From assembly GCA_050486105.1 (NCBI GenBank), contig JBJHCR010000166.1:1-14050 (forward strand): 14,050 nucleotides of DNA. The letters run 5' to 3'. Source of the stretch: JAEXNA01 sp050486105 (GTDB lineage: Bacteria; Vulcanimicrobiota; Xenobia; Xenobiales; JADMJV01). The position numbers and the translations under genes are program-made. The notes beneath the pieces are model-generated. The model was not told the DNA's origin and did not search any database. It saw only the letters and a program-made list of their open reading frames with translations. How positions within the stretch are numbered: position 1 is the stretch's first letter; the number at the start of each line of letters is the position of its first letter. Below are positions 6,584 to 13,236 of this stretch, one piece after another.

Positions 6584-7594
6584 TCAGTCGATCTCCACCA
6601 CCACTCGAACCCGTCGAACCGACCGCTCGGGCTGTCCCGACTCTCCTAGAGCCGGGGTGACGTGGGCCACTTGGCGCACTTGCTCTAGAACGAAGTCGTC
6701 GACCTCGCGATTGCCTGAGGTGTCGCTCAAATTGAAGACCGCCGTCCCGTCGGCCTCGATCACTGCTCGCAATTGTAGGGCCCCTCGAAAGCTGTCCTTG
6801 CGCAGTCGCGCGGGCAGTCGAATGGTGGGAACCTCCACCACCGCGGCTCTAGCCTTCGGCGCAGCGGTGGCCACCTCTCGCGGAGGGGGCGGCGGAGGGG
6901 GAGGCGGAGGGGGTGGTGGAGGAGGAGCCTGAGGGGGACTCGCTGGAGGGACCGCAGCTACCGGAGTTGAGCCTCCGGCTCCACTACCGGTGCCGGAGTT
7001 CTCAGAGGATTCTCCCACTGCCGCCAACCTAGGCGAAGTGGGAGCGGACTCCTGACCCACGGCCGAGACCGCTGCAGTATCCACCACCGTGGTGACTGGT
7101 ACCGTACCCGGTGCCGGAGCGGCCTCAAGACGATTCTGGGCCACCGGAACGGCAACCGGGGCCCGAGATTTCGAAGCCTCGGCTGTTCTGGTCATTCTCG
7201 GAGCCGGCGCAGGCGCGGGCCTAGCCACCGGCTCGGTTCGAGCCGTAGGGTAGGCGGGCTCGGGCGGTGCTGCCGGAAGTGGAGGAGGCGGCGCCTGAGG
7301 TCTCGGTGGTGGTGGCGGTGGTTCTGGTTGAGCCTGGGCCACTGGAGGAGGCGGCTTGGGGGGGTCCGGCCTTCGGAGCTCGGGACGTTGCTGAGGGATC
7401 GGCCTGGGTTTTGGAGGCTCCACGATCTTTGGCAGCGGCTTAGGCTTGGGTTCGAGAAGGCGAACGGTCACCCGGTCGGCCTTTTGCAATTCGGGGGATT
7501 GGGCCTTGGACTGCATCAGAGCAGAGAGAAATCCTGGAAAAAACAAGACGTGCAGCAGCAACGAGCCCGCCAAACACAGCCAAAAGATTCTCAC
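6584..7594 (-). CDS. tonB: TonB-family energy transducer
   Basis: A 336-residue protein with the three-part TonB plan. An N-terminal helix (about 3-26) carries S11-x3-H15, matching the Ser/His motif of the TonB membrane anchor. A very long Pro/Lys/Ala-rich periplasmic spacer runs from about 47 to 250 and includes 15 consecutive prolines at 224-238. The C-terminal domain (about 257-336) follows the TonB pattern: G-A-L-x-L-x-A-V-I-E-A-D-G, then S-G-N-R-E-V-D-D, ending in a hydrophobic V-V-V-E-I-D strand. It starts at GTG 7594, overlapping the exbD stop as GTGA, with AGGAGG a few bases upstream inside exbD, so translation is probably coupled. It transmits proton-motive force from ExbB-ExbD to outer-membrane receptors. 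No receptor gene is in the window, so the substrate is unknown. The Y-P pair usual at the domain start is replaced by L-P. A TolA-like role is less likely because of the C-terminal pattern. Confidence 0.9.
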   Translation of the reverse strand: MRIFWLCLAGSLLLHVLFFPGFLSALMQSKAQSPELQKADRVTVRLLEPKPKPLPKIVEPPKPRPIPQQRPELRRPDPPKPPPPVAQAQPEPPPPPPRPQAPPPPLPAAPPEPAYPTARTEPVARPAPAPAPRMTRTAEASKSRAPVAVPVAQNRLEAAPAPGTVPVTTVVDTAAVSAVGQESAPTSPRLAAVGESSENSGTGSGAGGSTPVAAVPPASPPQAPPPPPPPPPPPPPPPREVATAAPKARAAVVEVPTIRLPARLRKDSFRGALQLRAVIEADGTAVFNLSDTSGNREVDDFVLEQVRQVAHVTPALGESGQPERSVRRVRVVVEID

Positions 7595-8037
7595 GAACCC
7601 TCCTGTTCGGTGGCTATGGAAAAGTTGGAAATGCCCACTTCTCGAAGTTGGTTCATGGCTTGTACCACGGACCTATGGGGAACATCCATGTCCACGTTGA
7701 GCACCACATAGCCTTCGCGCAGGGCCTCGATGCCTCCATCGAGTTCTTCCGCCTTGAGCAGCAAGGCCTGTCCCAACTCCGACAGTTCAACCTGATCTTT
7801 ATTGAGAAAAACGTCTCCCTGAGCAGTGATGGTAACCACGGTTTCTTCCACCAAAGCGGTCTCGCCACTTGAGGCTTCAGGCAAGGCCACCGGGATGCCG
7901 AACCCCACCGTGAGGGCAATGGTGGACAAGATGTAGAAGACCAACAACAAGAACATCACATCCACCATAGGAATGATCTCGATCTTCGGCTTGCGCTTGC
8001 CCTTTTCGCCTCCAAAGAGGCTCCGACGACCTCGCAT
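7591..8037 (-). CDS. exbD: ExbD/TolR-family biopolymer transport protein
   Basis: A 148-residue protein of the usual family length. A basic cytoplasmic N-terminus (1-19) is followed by one membrane helix with the family motif I-E-I-I-P-M-V-D-V-M-F-L-L-L-V-F (19-34). D26 corresponds to the essential membrane aspartate that carries protons in ExbD/TolR. Residues 50-148 form the periplasmic alpha/beta domain (V-V-T-I-T-A-Q-G-D-V-F-L-N near 67-79, then L-N-V-D-M-D-V-P-H near 112-120). ATG 8037 lies three bases after the exbB stop, and the stop overlaps the tonB start. Together with ExbB it forms the proton channel that powers TonB. TolR is the alternative, but the neighbouring gene is TonB-like. 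Confidence 0.93.
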   Translation of the reverse strand: MRGRRSLFGGEKGKRKPKIEIIPMVDVMFLLLVFYILSTIALTVGFGIPVALPEASSGETALVEETVVTITAQGDVFLNKDQVELSELGQALLLKAEELDGGIEALREGYVVLNVDMDVPHRSVVQAMNQLREVGISNFSIATEQEGS

Positions 8038-8040
8038 GCT

Positions 8041-8655
8041 TCAAGCCTTCTTCACGTAGGCAAAGCGTACGGCTTCTGCCGTCTGGTCCGCTTCGGCCAT
8101 GCGAGCTTCGGCTAAGCCCTGATAAATATTGTGGATCACCAAGGCGATGACAGCCACCAGGATTCCGGTGGCCGTGGCAATGAGAGCCTCGCCGATGCCA
8201 GCGGTGATCCCGCTGGTATCGGCCTGAGGATCGTTGGCCAAGCGTTGGGCTACGCTGCGAAAAACACCCATCATCCCGGTGATGGTGCCCAGCAATCCGA
8301 TTAACGGTGCCGCGGTAACGATGGTTTCCAGAATACCCAGAAATCTGTTGAGCACCGGTTCGTACTCCTTGGCCTGCTGAGCCATAGCAGCTTCCACGAC
8401 CTCTAAAGACGAGCCCCAGTTCTCGGCGGCTGCCCGGGCACAGGCGCGAGCCGGCCCTTCACCCATAGCCAGGTCCGATGCGGCTTGTAGGTCCCCACCT
8501 TCAAGAAGTCGGGCCACTTCTTTTCTGAAAGACAAATCGGCCGAGGGAATCTTGGAAAAATAGAGGGCTCGCTCGAGTCCGATGCCCAGAGCCAAGGCCG
8601 AACCAAAGAGGAGCGGCCACATGTAAATTCCGCCTTCAACGATGATCTCGAACAC
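8041..8655 (-). CDS. exbB: ExbB/TolQ/MotA-family proton channel protein
   Basis: A 204-residue protein with three membrane helices (about 10-32, 108-131, 152-177) and the family core A-A-P-L-I-G-L-L-G-T-I-T-G-M (115-128), followed in the third helix by G-E-A-L-I-A-T-A-T-G (155-164). E156 and the T161/T163 pair fit the conserved acidic and polar residues lining the ExbB pore. Translation starts at GTG 8655, with a consensus AGGAGGT five bases upstream. It is the first gene of exbB-exbD-tonB, three bases from exbD. A sigma70-type promoter with a palindromic operator candidate lies immediately upstream, so the operon is probably regulated; iron is the classic signal for such operons, but I do not see a proper Fur box. 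Confidence 0.93.
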   Translation of the reverse strand: MFEIIVEGGIYMWPLLFGSALALGIGLERALYFSKIPSADLSFRKEVARLLEGGDLQAASDLAMGEGPARACARAAAENWGSSLEVVEAAMAQQAKEYEPVLNRFLGILETIVTAAPLIGLLGTITGMMGVFRSVAQRLANDPQADTSGITAGIGEALIATATGILVAVIALVIHNIYQGLAEARMAEADQTAEAVRFAYVKKA

Positions 8656-8678
8656 TGAGTACCTCCTGTACGTTCTTG

Positions 8679-8708
8679 GTTATACCCAAAACGCCACCTT
8701 TTTGACAA
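8679..8708 (-). promoter_or_regulatory. Predicted sigma70-type promoter of exbB-exbD-tonB
   Basis: On the minus strand, TTGTCA (8708-8703, five of six matches to the -35 consensus) and TATAAC (8684-8679, five of six to the -10) are separated by 18 bp. Transcription would begin near 8672, giving a leader of under 20 bases that carries the consensus ribosome binding site of exbB. Confidence 0.6.
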
Positions 8709-8723
8709 TCACTTATCAAAAAG
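8698..8723. promoter_or_regulatory. 26-bp palindrome overlapping the exbB -35 element (operator candidate)
   Basis: Two 11-bp arms (8698-8708 and 8713-8723; pattern CTTTTTGACAA and TTATCAAAAAG) pair with one mismatch around a 4-bp centre. The element covers the predicted -35 hexamer, the expected place for a repressor site. The core TGATAA-N3-ATTGTCA resembles a Fur-type palindrome but the spacing is one base off. Confidence 0.5.
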
Positions 8724-8727
8724 ATAT

Positions 8728-8745
8728 TTTTAGCCTAAGCTAAAA
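8728..8745. promoter_or_regulatory. Second AT-rich palindrome upstream of the exbB promoter
   Basis: TTTTAGC (8728-8734) and GCTAAAA (8739-8745) are perfect 7-bp inverted arms around CTAA. The centre is 26 bp from the centre of the adjacent palindrome, just upstream of the predicted -35. It could be a second regulator site; its sequence differs from the first palindrome. Confidence 0.4.
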
Positions 8746-8842
8746 GTCCTTCTAGAAGCCTGTCTGAGTAAACGGCATAACGATTTCGGTGGTGGATGGA
8801 AAGCGAACGACTCACCGACAGAGCATTAGTGCGAAGGACATC

Positions 8843-8898
8843 GCCCAACTGTCACCCAAGGTCGGCGGGCGCCCGCCGACCTTGGATGATAGTTGGAC
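8843..8898 (-). repeat. 56-bp GC-rich inverted repeat after the response-regulator gene, possible terminator
   Basis: Arms 8843-8870 and 8871-8898 are 28 bp each and abut with no unpaired centre. The inner 15 bp of each arm are perfect; only three outer positions differ. Two of these become G-U pairs in minus-strand RNA, so the hairpin is more stable on the strand of the response-regulator transcript, whose stop lies 31 bp upstream. No T-run follows on either strand, so it is not a textbook intrinsic terminator. It may stop or stabilise the mRNA 3' end, or be a dispersed palindromic repeat. Confidence 0.75.
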
Positions 8899-8929
8899 CT
8901 CGGCGACAGGAGGCTGCTGCGTCAGGCGT

Positions 8930-11188
8930 CTATAGATTCAGGCGAGCGAGCTCTCTGCAGCGCAGCATCTCTATAGAGGGCTCCAATTGCAGTTCTCGAT
9001 CGAGGGCGGCAGAGCAACGTTCAAAGAGTTCGAGGGCTTCGTGGGTCCGGCCCATCTCGATCAAGGCCTGCATGGCAACCTCGCAAAAAGGCTGGCTGAG
9101 GGGGTCCTTCCTCAGTCCTCTTCCGGAATGTTCGTAGGCCTCGGCCCATTGCTTCCCAGACAGGCAAGTGCGGGCCAGGTACATGAGACTCTCTTCGAAT
9201 TGCTGCTCGGATTGCTCACGATATTGCAAAGCCCAATCTTCGTAGACGTTCTCCAAGAAGGGACCACGATGGAGCTTGACGGCCGCCCGAAAACTCTCCA
9301 AGGCCCTTTGGGGATTATCCTGAGCAAGTTCACGACCACGTCGCACCAATTGTCCGAACTCCCGAAAATCGAACCAGACCGAAACCTGGCTTGAAAGGGC
9401 TAGGCCTGATGCTTGACGTTCGAAAGGGTCCTCTGGATGTTCCGGATAGATAAGCTTTCTGAGATAACTCAGAGCCGTTCTCAAACTCGCTCGACCCTTG
9501 GCCTCATCTCCAGGCCAAAAAAGTTCCAAAATCGTTTCTTCGCCCGCGGGACCTTCACGACATAGAAGATACATCAAGAGAAGAATGGGCTTTTTCCGTT
9601 TCATCTCCAGGGCTTGATCATCTCGAAAAAGGCGCATCCCTGAGAAAGAAAAGACTCTCAAGACGGAATTTCTTCGGATTTCCCCCCGTCGTCCGTGCCT
9701 CCAAGCCTCCACCGCTTTATTGAGGTTCTCCTCACCTCTTGCCAGCAGGGAATGCACCACCCGATCCTGAGCCTCAAGGCCCAGCATATCTAGGTGGGCG
9801 ATTCCTCTCTGCAAAGGTGCGCTCTGCGGATGGTTCAGCATGTAGACTTCAAAACTCCCAGGATTGGAGCGCAACAACTTTGTCAATAAGCGCTGACCGG
9901 GAGATTCCAGTTGCTCGACTCCCAAAAGCAGAGAAAGCAGCCAGCCGCTCGCTTCTGAGGCCGCGGAGAAGTGCTCAGGCTGGCATAAGTAGGCCATGAG
10001 CTTAGAGCGATTTGGGGCAGAGCATCCATGAAAGTGTTCCCTGGCCAGACTGGCTAGGGCAAAACCGGAAGTGTCCTTCACCGCCCGCGCGGCTTCCAGA
10101 GCCTCCTCCAGGGCGACAGGGGCCTCTGCGAGGTCGGCCAAACTGAGCAAGAGGCCCCTTTCGAGCAAAGCCTGACTGCGGGTCAAGGGTCCAAGCAGGC
10201 TGGCCTCATGCACTGCCGTCGAGCAGTGCTCAACGAGATCTTCAAACCTCCTCTTTATCCGCGCTAGACGAGCCAAGCCGAAGGCCGCCAGAAAGCGCTG
10301 AGCCGGGTCGTCTGACTGCTGAACCACGTCGCGGAAAGCGGCCTCGGCCTCATCCCAACGCTTAGCGCTCTCCCACAGCAGAGCCACGCTGAGCAAACTG
10401 CCCAAAGGAGCCCCACCGTCCTCATCGAGATCCCCCGACTGAGCTTCTCCGGCCCCTTGGCCCGGTGTGGACAGATTTTCGCAAGCATTAAGGATTCGAC
10501 TCCGAGCCGATCGCTGGCTACTTAAGGCCCTAACTCGAGAGGGCAAGATCTCCAGCAAACCGTTAGGGGGCGGATCCGAGAATGCGCCGGCAAACTGCAA
10601 GGCCACGAGAAACTCCAAGGCCTGGATCTCTCGAGCTTCTCGAAATTCGGAAAAATCAACTCCGACCTTCATCCTTACGGCTTCTTCAAACTCTTGAGGG
10701 CAGCGCTCTCTCCCCTTTACGGCCAACAAACTTGCCAAGCGACTGAGCTCCTTTAGAACTGCCAACTCTCGACGGATCTGGGCTTGCTCTCGGCGCTTCC
10801 TCTGGGCCAGACGATCCACGGTGAGGAGGAAGTCGTCCAACTGAAAAGGTTTCTTGAGATAGTTCTCAACCTTCAATTTGGCTGCACGTAGGGCAAATTC
10901 TTCGGTGGAATACCCGGTGATGACGATCCCAGCCACCTCGGGCTGATCCTCTTTGACCCGCTCGAGGGCCGACAGACCATCGGTGCCAGGAGTCTTGATG
11001 TCTGTGACTACTAGGTCGAAGAGCTGACGGGCAGCCAGAGATATGGCGTCGGTACCCGAGGCCACGGCCACCACTCTGTAGCCTTCCTCTTCCAGGACTT
11101 CGGTCAAAGAAACTCGCAGATCATCATCATCCTCAACTAGGAGGATCTCAAGAGGTGAAGAGTCTAATTCGGCTAGTTCTCCAGACAT
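8930..11188 (-). CDS. Response regulator with receiver, helical-repeat, winged-helix and BTAD (SARP-like) domains
   Basis: A 752-residue regulator. Residues about 12-128 form a receiver with an acidic patch E19-D23, phosphoacceptor D63, T91 and K113-P114. Residues about 130-505 are Leu/Ala/Glu-rich helices with TPR-like stretches (for example A-L-L-W-E-S-A-K-R-W-D-E-A-E-A-A-F). Residues about 507-600 are a winged helix of the SARP/OmpR type (L-E-L-F-W-P-G-D-E-A then L-R-T-A-L-S-Y-L-R-K-L). Residues about 605-745 are a BTAD domain (W-A-L-Q-Y-R-E, then H-E-A-L-E-L-F-E-R). Phosphorylation should control DNA binding. Receiver-SARP proteins are usually around 350-400 residues; the roughly 370-residue helical insert is unusual. 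ATG 11188 has only a poor ribosome binding site (GGGA about 11 bases upstream). It is divergent from the histidine kinase at 11273 across about 84 bp, so the two probably form one two-component system. No target gene is evident. Confidence 0.92.
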   Translation of the reverse strand: MSGELAELDSSPLEILLVEDDDDLRVSLTEVLEEEGYRVVAVASGTDAISLAARQLFDLVVTDIKTPGTDGLSALERVKEDQPEVAGIVITGYSTEEFALRAAKLKVENYLKKPFQLDDFLLTVDRLAQRKRREQAQIRRELAVLKELSRLASLLAVKGRERCPQEFEEAVRMKVGVDFSEFREAREIQALEFLVALQFAGAFSDPPPNGLLEILPSRVRALSSQRSARSRILNACENLSTPGQGAGEAQSGDLDEDGGAPLGSLLSVALLWESAKRWDEAEAAFRDVVQQSDDPAQRFLAAFGLARLARIKRRFEDLVEHCSTAVHEASLLGPLTRSQALLERGLLLSLADLAEAPVALEEALEAARAVKDTSGFALASLAREHFHGCSAPNRSKLMAYLCQPEHFSAASEASGWLLSLLLGVEQLESPGQRLLTKLLRSNPGSFEVYMLNHPQSAPLQRGIAHLDMLGLEAQDRVVHSLLARGEENLNKAVEAWRHGRRGEIRRNSVLRVFSFSGMRLFRDDQALEMKRKKPILLLMYLLCREGPAGEETILELFWPGDEAKGRASLRTALSYLRKLIYPEHPEDPFERQASGLALSSQVSVWFDFREFGQLVRRGRELAQDNPQRALESFRAAVKLHRGPFLENVYEDWALQYREQSEQQFEESLMYLARTCLSGKQWAEAYEHSGRGLRKDPLSQPFCEVAMQALIEMGRTHEALELFERCSAALDRELQLEPSIEMLRCRELARLNL

Positions 11189-11272
11189 AGGGAGAACTTC
11201 CCACAGCTTAGGTCAAGTCCTTTAGCAGAACTCCCAGGGCACTTTTGCCCGGAAAGAGAAGCCCTCCCTGGC

Positions 11273-13168
11273 GTGAGATTCCTACCAACAGATCCAGGGC
11301 AAGAGCGAGAATTCTCTCAATGGGGTCTCGTGGGCGCAGGCTTGCTGCTGCTGACCTTTCTTCCTCCCCACCCGGCCCTTCCAGGAGAGACCGTGCTGAT
11401 CTATCTTGCCGGGGCTTTACTTCTAGACCTGCTGAAGGAGAGATTCTACGACAATCAGGTCGGAGGCGGCGCCGGTGCGATAGCCCTAGCCTTGGGAGCC
11501 CCGATGAACGGAGGTCCATGGGCTGTTGGACTGTTGATCGTGGTCAGAGCTCTCTTAGCCGACCCCCGAAAGACCTCTAGAGGGCAATACTTGAGCCAAA
11601 CAGGCCAAGCCGTACCTTTCCTGACAGCGGTATTGATCGCATCTCGAGTTCCTAACCCCCTCCAAGGACTGGTCGCATCCGTTCTGGCCTACGCCGTACT
11701 CAATGCCGCCCTTTATCGTCGACAGGGTATAGAGCGAGCCTGGCGATACCCCTGTGAAGAGTTGCTCTGGGCCGGGGTCCTAATTTTCAGTATCCAACAA
11801 GGAGCCTGGTGGGCGATGTTTGCGACCATCATTTTCCTGCTCACTTTCACCGGGTCGAATCGTGCGGCTCCCGACGAACTCCAGCGTAGCTTCAGCGAGC
11901 AATTGTCGGTGGCCGAACGCACCGTCCTCAAGAATAAACGACAGCGCCTCCAAGAACGAGAGCACTTTCGCGTGGTAGTCAATCGGCAGCAAGTTCTCGA
12001 TGAGTTCCAAGGCCAAGCTCTCCGCAGCGCCAGCATCGAAGACCTAGGCCGTTCTCTCATTCAGGCCATAGGAAAAATCTCCGGCGAAACTTCAGCCGCT
12101 CTGGAAGCCAGAGACGGCCAGAGACGGCGAACCCTATGTGCAAGCGAAGGGTTCATGTCCCATCTGTTTGAGCCGGTTCCTCCCCTGCCCGAACGCGGAG
12201 CCTTTCTTTGGTCCCAAGATCGCAAGAGGTTGGTCTATGCCCTGGACACTCATCTTCTGTTTCTAGCACACACCCGGCAGGCCACCTCTACCTTTCCCGA
12301 CGTTGAGTTCCTAGAACATCTTTTGGCTCGGAGCCAGTTGATCGCTCAGATCCTAGAGCAGAATCAAGAGCTTTCGAGTCTGGTACAGCAGAAAACTCAG
12401 GCCTTAGGTAGATTGGCTGAATCGCAAGCCCAACTCGTCCAATCCGGGAAATTGGCCGCTGTCGGCCAATTGGCAGCCGGAGTGGCTCACGAGATCAACT
12501 CGCCTTTGGCGGCGATCTCACTTCAGGTGCAATTGGCCAGAAAAAGACTCAACAAAGACGACCTCGATGGAGCCAAGAAAAGTCTGGACACATGCGAAAA
12601 GGCGAGCTTGAGAGCGAAGACCATCATCGAGAAACTCTTGCGTTTTTCCAGAATCTCAGACGGCCAGAAAATTCCGAGCAGTCTTCAGGAAGTGGTGGCG
12701 GAAACATCGGCTATGCTGAACGCCCACCTAGTCAACACCAAGGTCGATCTGCGTCTGGACTTGGCTGAGCTGCCGCAAATTGAGATCGCTCCTCAAGAGA
12801 TTCATCAAGTCTTGACCAATATTGTTCTCAATGCCGTGGACGCACTCAAGGAACGAAGCAGCGAAAGGCAGATCGTCATCTCCACTCGAGCTCGAGAAGA
12901 TAGACAACAGATCCGGGTTGCGAACAACGGTCCTGCTCTGGACGATTCTCTCAAGGCCCGCATGTTTGAACCCTTCTTCACCACGAAAGAAATCGGCAGC
13001 GGCACCGGGCTCGGACTTTCGGTAGCCCATCAGATCGTCGAAGCTCACCAGGGCCACCTCGATGCCGGCAATGAGGATGGGTGGGTGGTGTTCACCGTCA
13101 CCCTTCCGGCCGTTGTTTCAACGAAACTTAAACCCCACTCGATGCTTGGGAGAGCCGAAGGTGCCTAG
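11273..13168 (+). CDS. Membrane-bound sensor histidine kinase
   Basis: A 631-residue kinase. The N-terminal 15-195 hold about six hydrophobic segments with short loops (an integral membrane sensor, no large periplasmic domain). A basic coiled linker follows (205-245), then a possible degenerate GAF-like domain (about 246-355), a coiled coil (355-395), and the HisKA H-box G-V-A-H-E-I-N-S-P-L with phosphorylated H406. The HATPase has an N-box Q-V-L-T-N-I-V-L-N-A (512-521) and G2 box G-S-G-T-G-L-G-L (575-582). The G1 box is odd: N-N-G-P-A-L at 551-556 instead of D-x-G-x-G, so the adenine-contacting Asp is Asn. The remainder, including M-F-E-P-F-F-T-T-K, is typical. GTG 11273 is used but has no clear ribosome binding site, and the frame stays open upstream, so the start is uncertain. 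Its probable partner is the divergent response regulator. Confidence 0.9.
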   Translation: MRFLPTDPGQEREFSQWGLVGAGLLLLTFLPPHPALPGETVLIYLAGALLLDLLKERFYDNQVGGGAGAIALALGAPMNGGPWAVGLLIVVRALLADPRKTSRGQYLSQTGQAVPFLTAVLIASRVPNPLQGLVASVLAYAVLNAALYRRQGIERAWRYPCEELLWAGVLIFSIQQGAWWAMFATIIFLLTFTGSNRAAPDELQRSFSEQLSVAERTVLKNKRQRLQEREHFRVVVNRQQVLDEFQGQALRSASIEDLGRSLIQAIGKISGETSAALEARDGQRRRTLCASEGFMSHLFEPVPPLPERGAFLWSQDRKRLVYALDTHLLFLAHTRQATSTFPDVEFLEHLLARSQLIAQILEQNQELSSLVQQKTQALGRLAESQAQLVQSGKLAAVGQLAAGVAHEINSPLAAISLQVQLARKRLNKDDLDGAKKSLDTCEKASLRAKTIIEKLLRFSRISDGQKIPSSLQEVVAETSAMLNAHLVNTKVDLRLDLAELPQIEIAPQEIHQVLTNIVLNAVDALKERSSERQIVISTRAREDRQQIRVANNGPALDDSLKARMFEPFFTTKEIGSGTGLGLSVAHQIVEAHQGHLDAGNEDGWVVFTVTLPAVVSTKLKPHSMLGRAEGA

Positions 13169-13171
13169 GAG

Positions 13172-13194
13172 GAACCCCTGCGGCTTTCGGGTTC
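13172..13194. terminator. Weak hairpin between convergent kinase and secretion genes
   Basis: GAACCC (13172-13177) and GGGTTC (13189-13194) can pair around an 11-base loop, four bases after the kinase stop and about 40 bp before the end of the convergent GspF-like gene. There is no T-run on either side, so terminator function is doubtful. Confidence 0.25.
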
Positions 13195-13236
13195 TCAGCA
13201 CTCAGAGGGTCAAAGGACCAGCCGGATGAAGGCGAC

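Noticed and set aside
8700..8720. Fur box at the exbB promoter
   Set aside because: TGATAA-N3-ATTGTCA resembles a Fur core, but the half-sites are one base too far apart and one arm base differs; kept only as a generic operator candidate.
8987..9394. Plus-strand 135-codon frame in the response-regulator gene
   Set aside because: Antisense to the BTAD domain; no ribosome binding site and no family resemblance.
11237..11250. Short hairpin GGGCA-CTTT-TGCCC upstream of the kinase
   Set aside because: Only 5 bp of stem, with no T-run or regulatory context; such hairpins are expected by chance.
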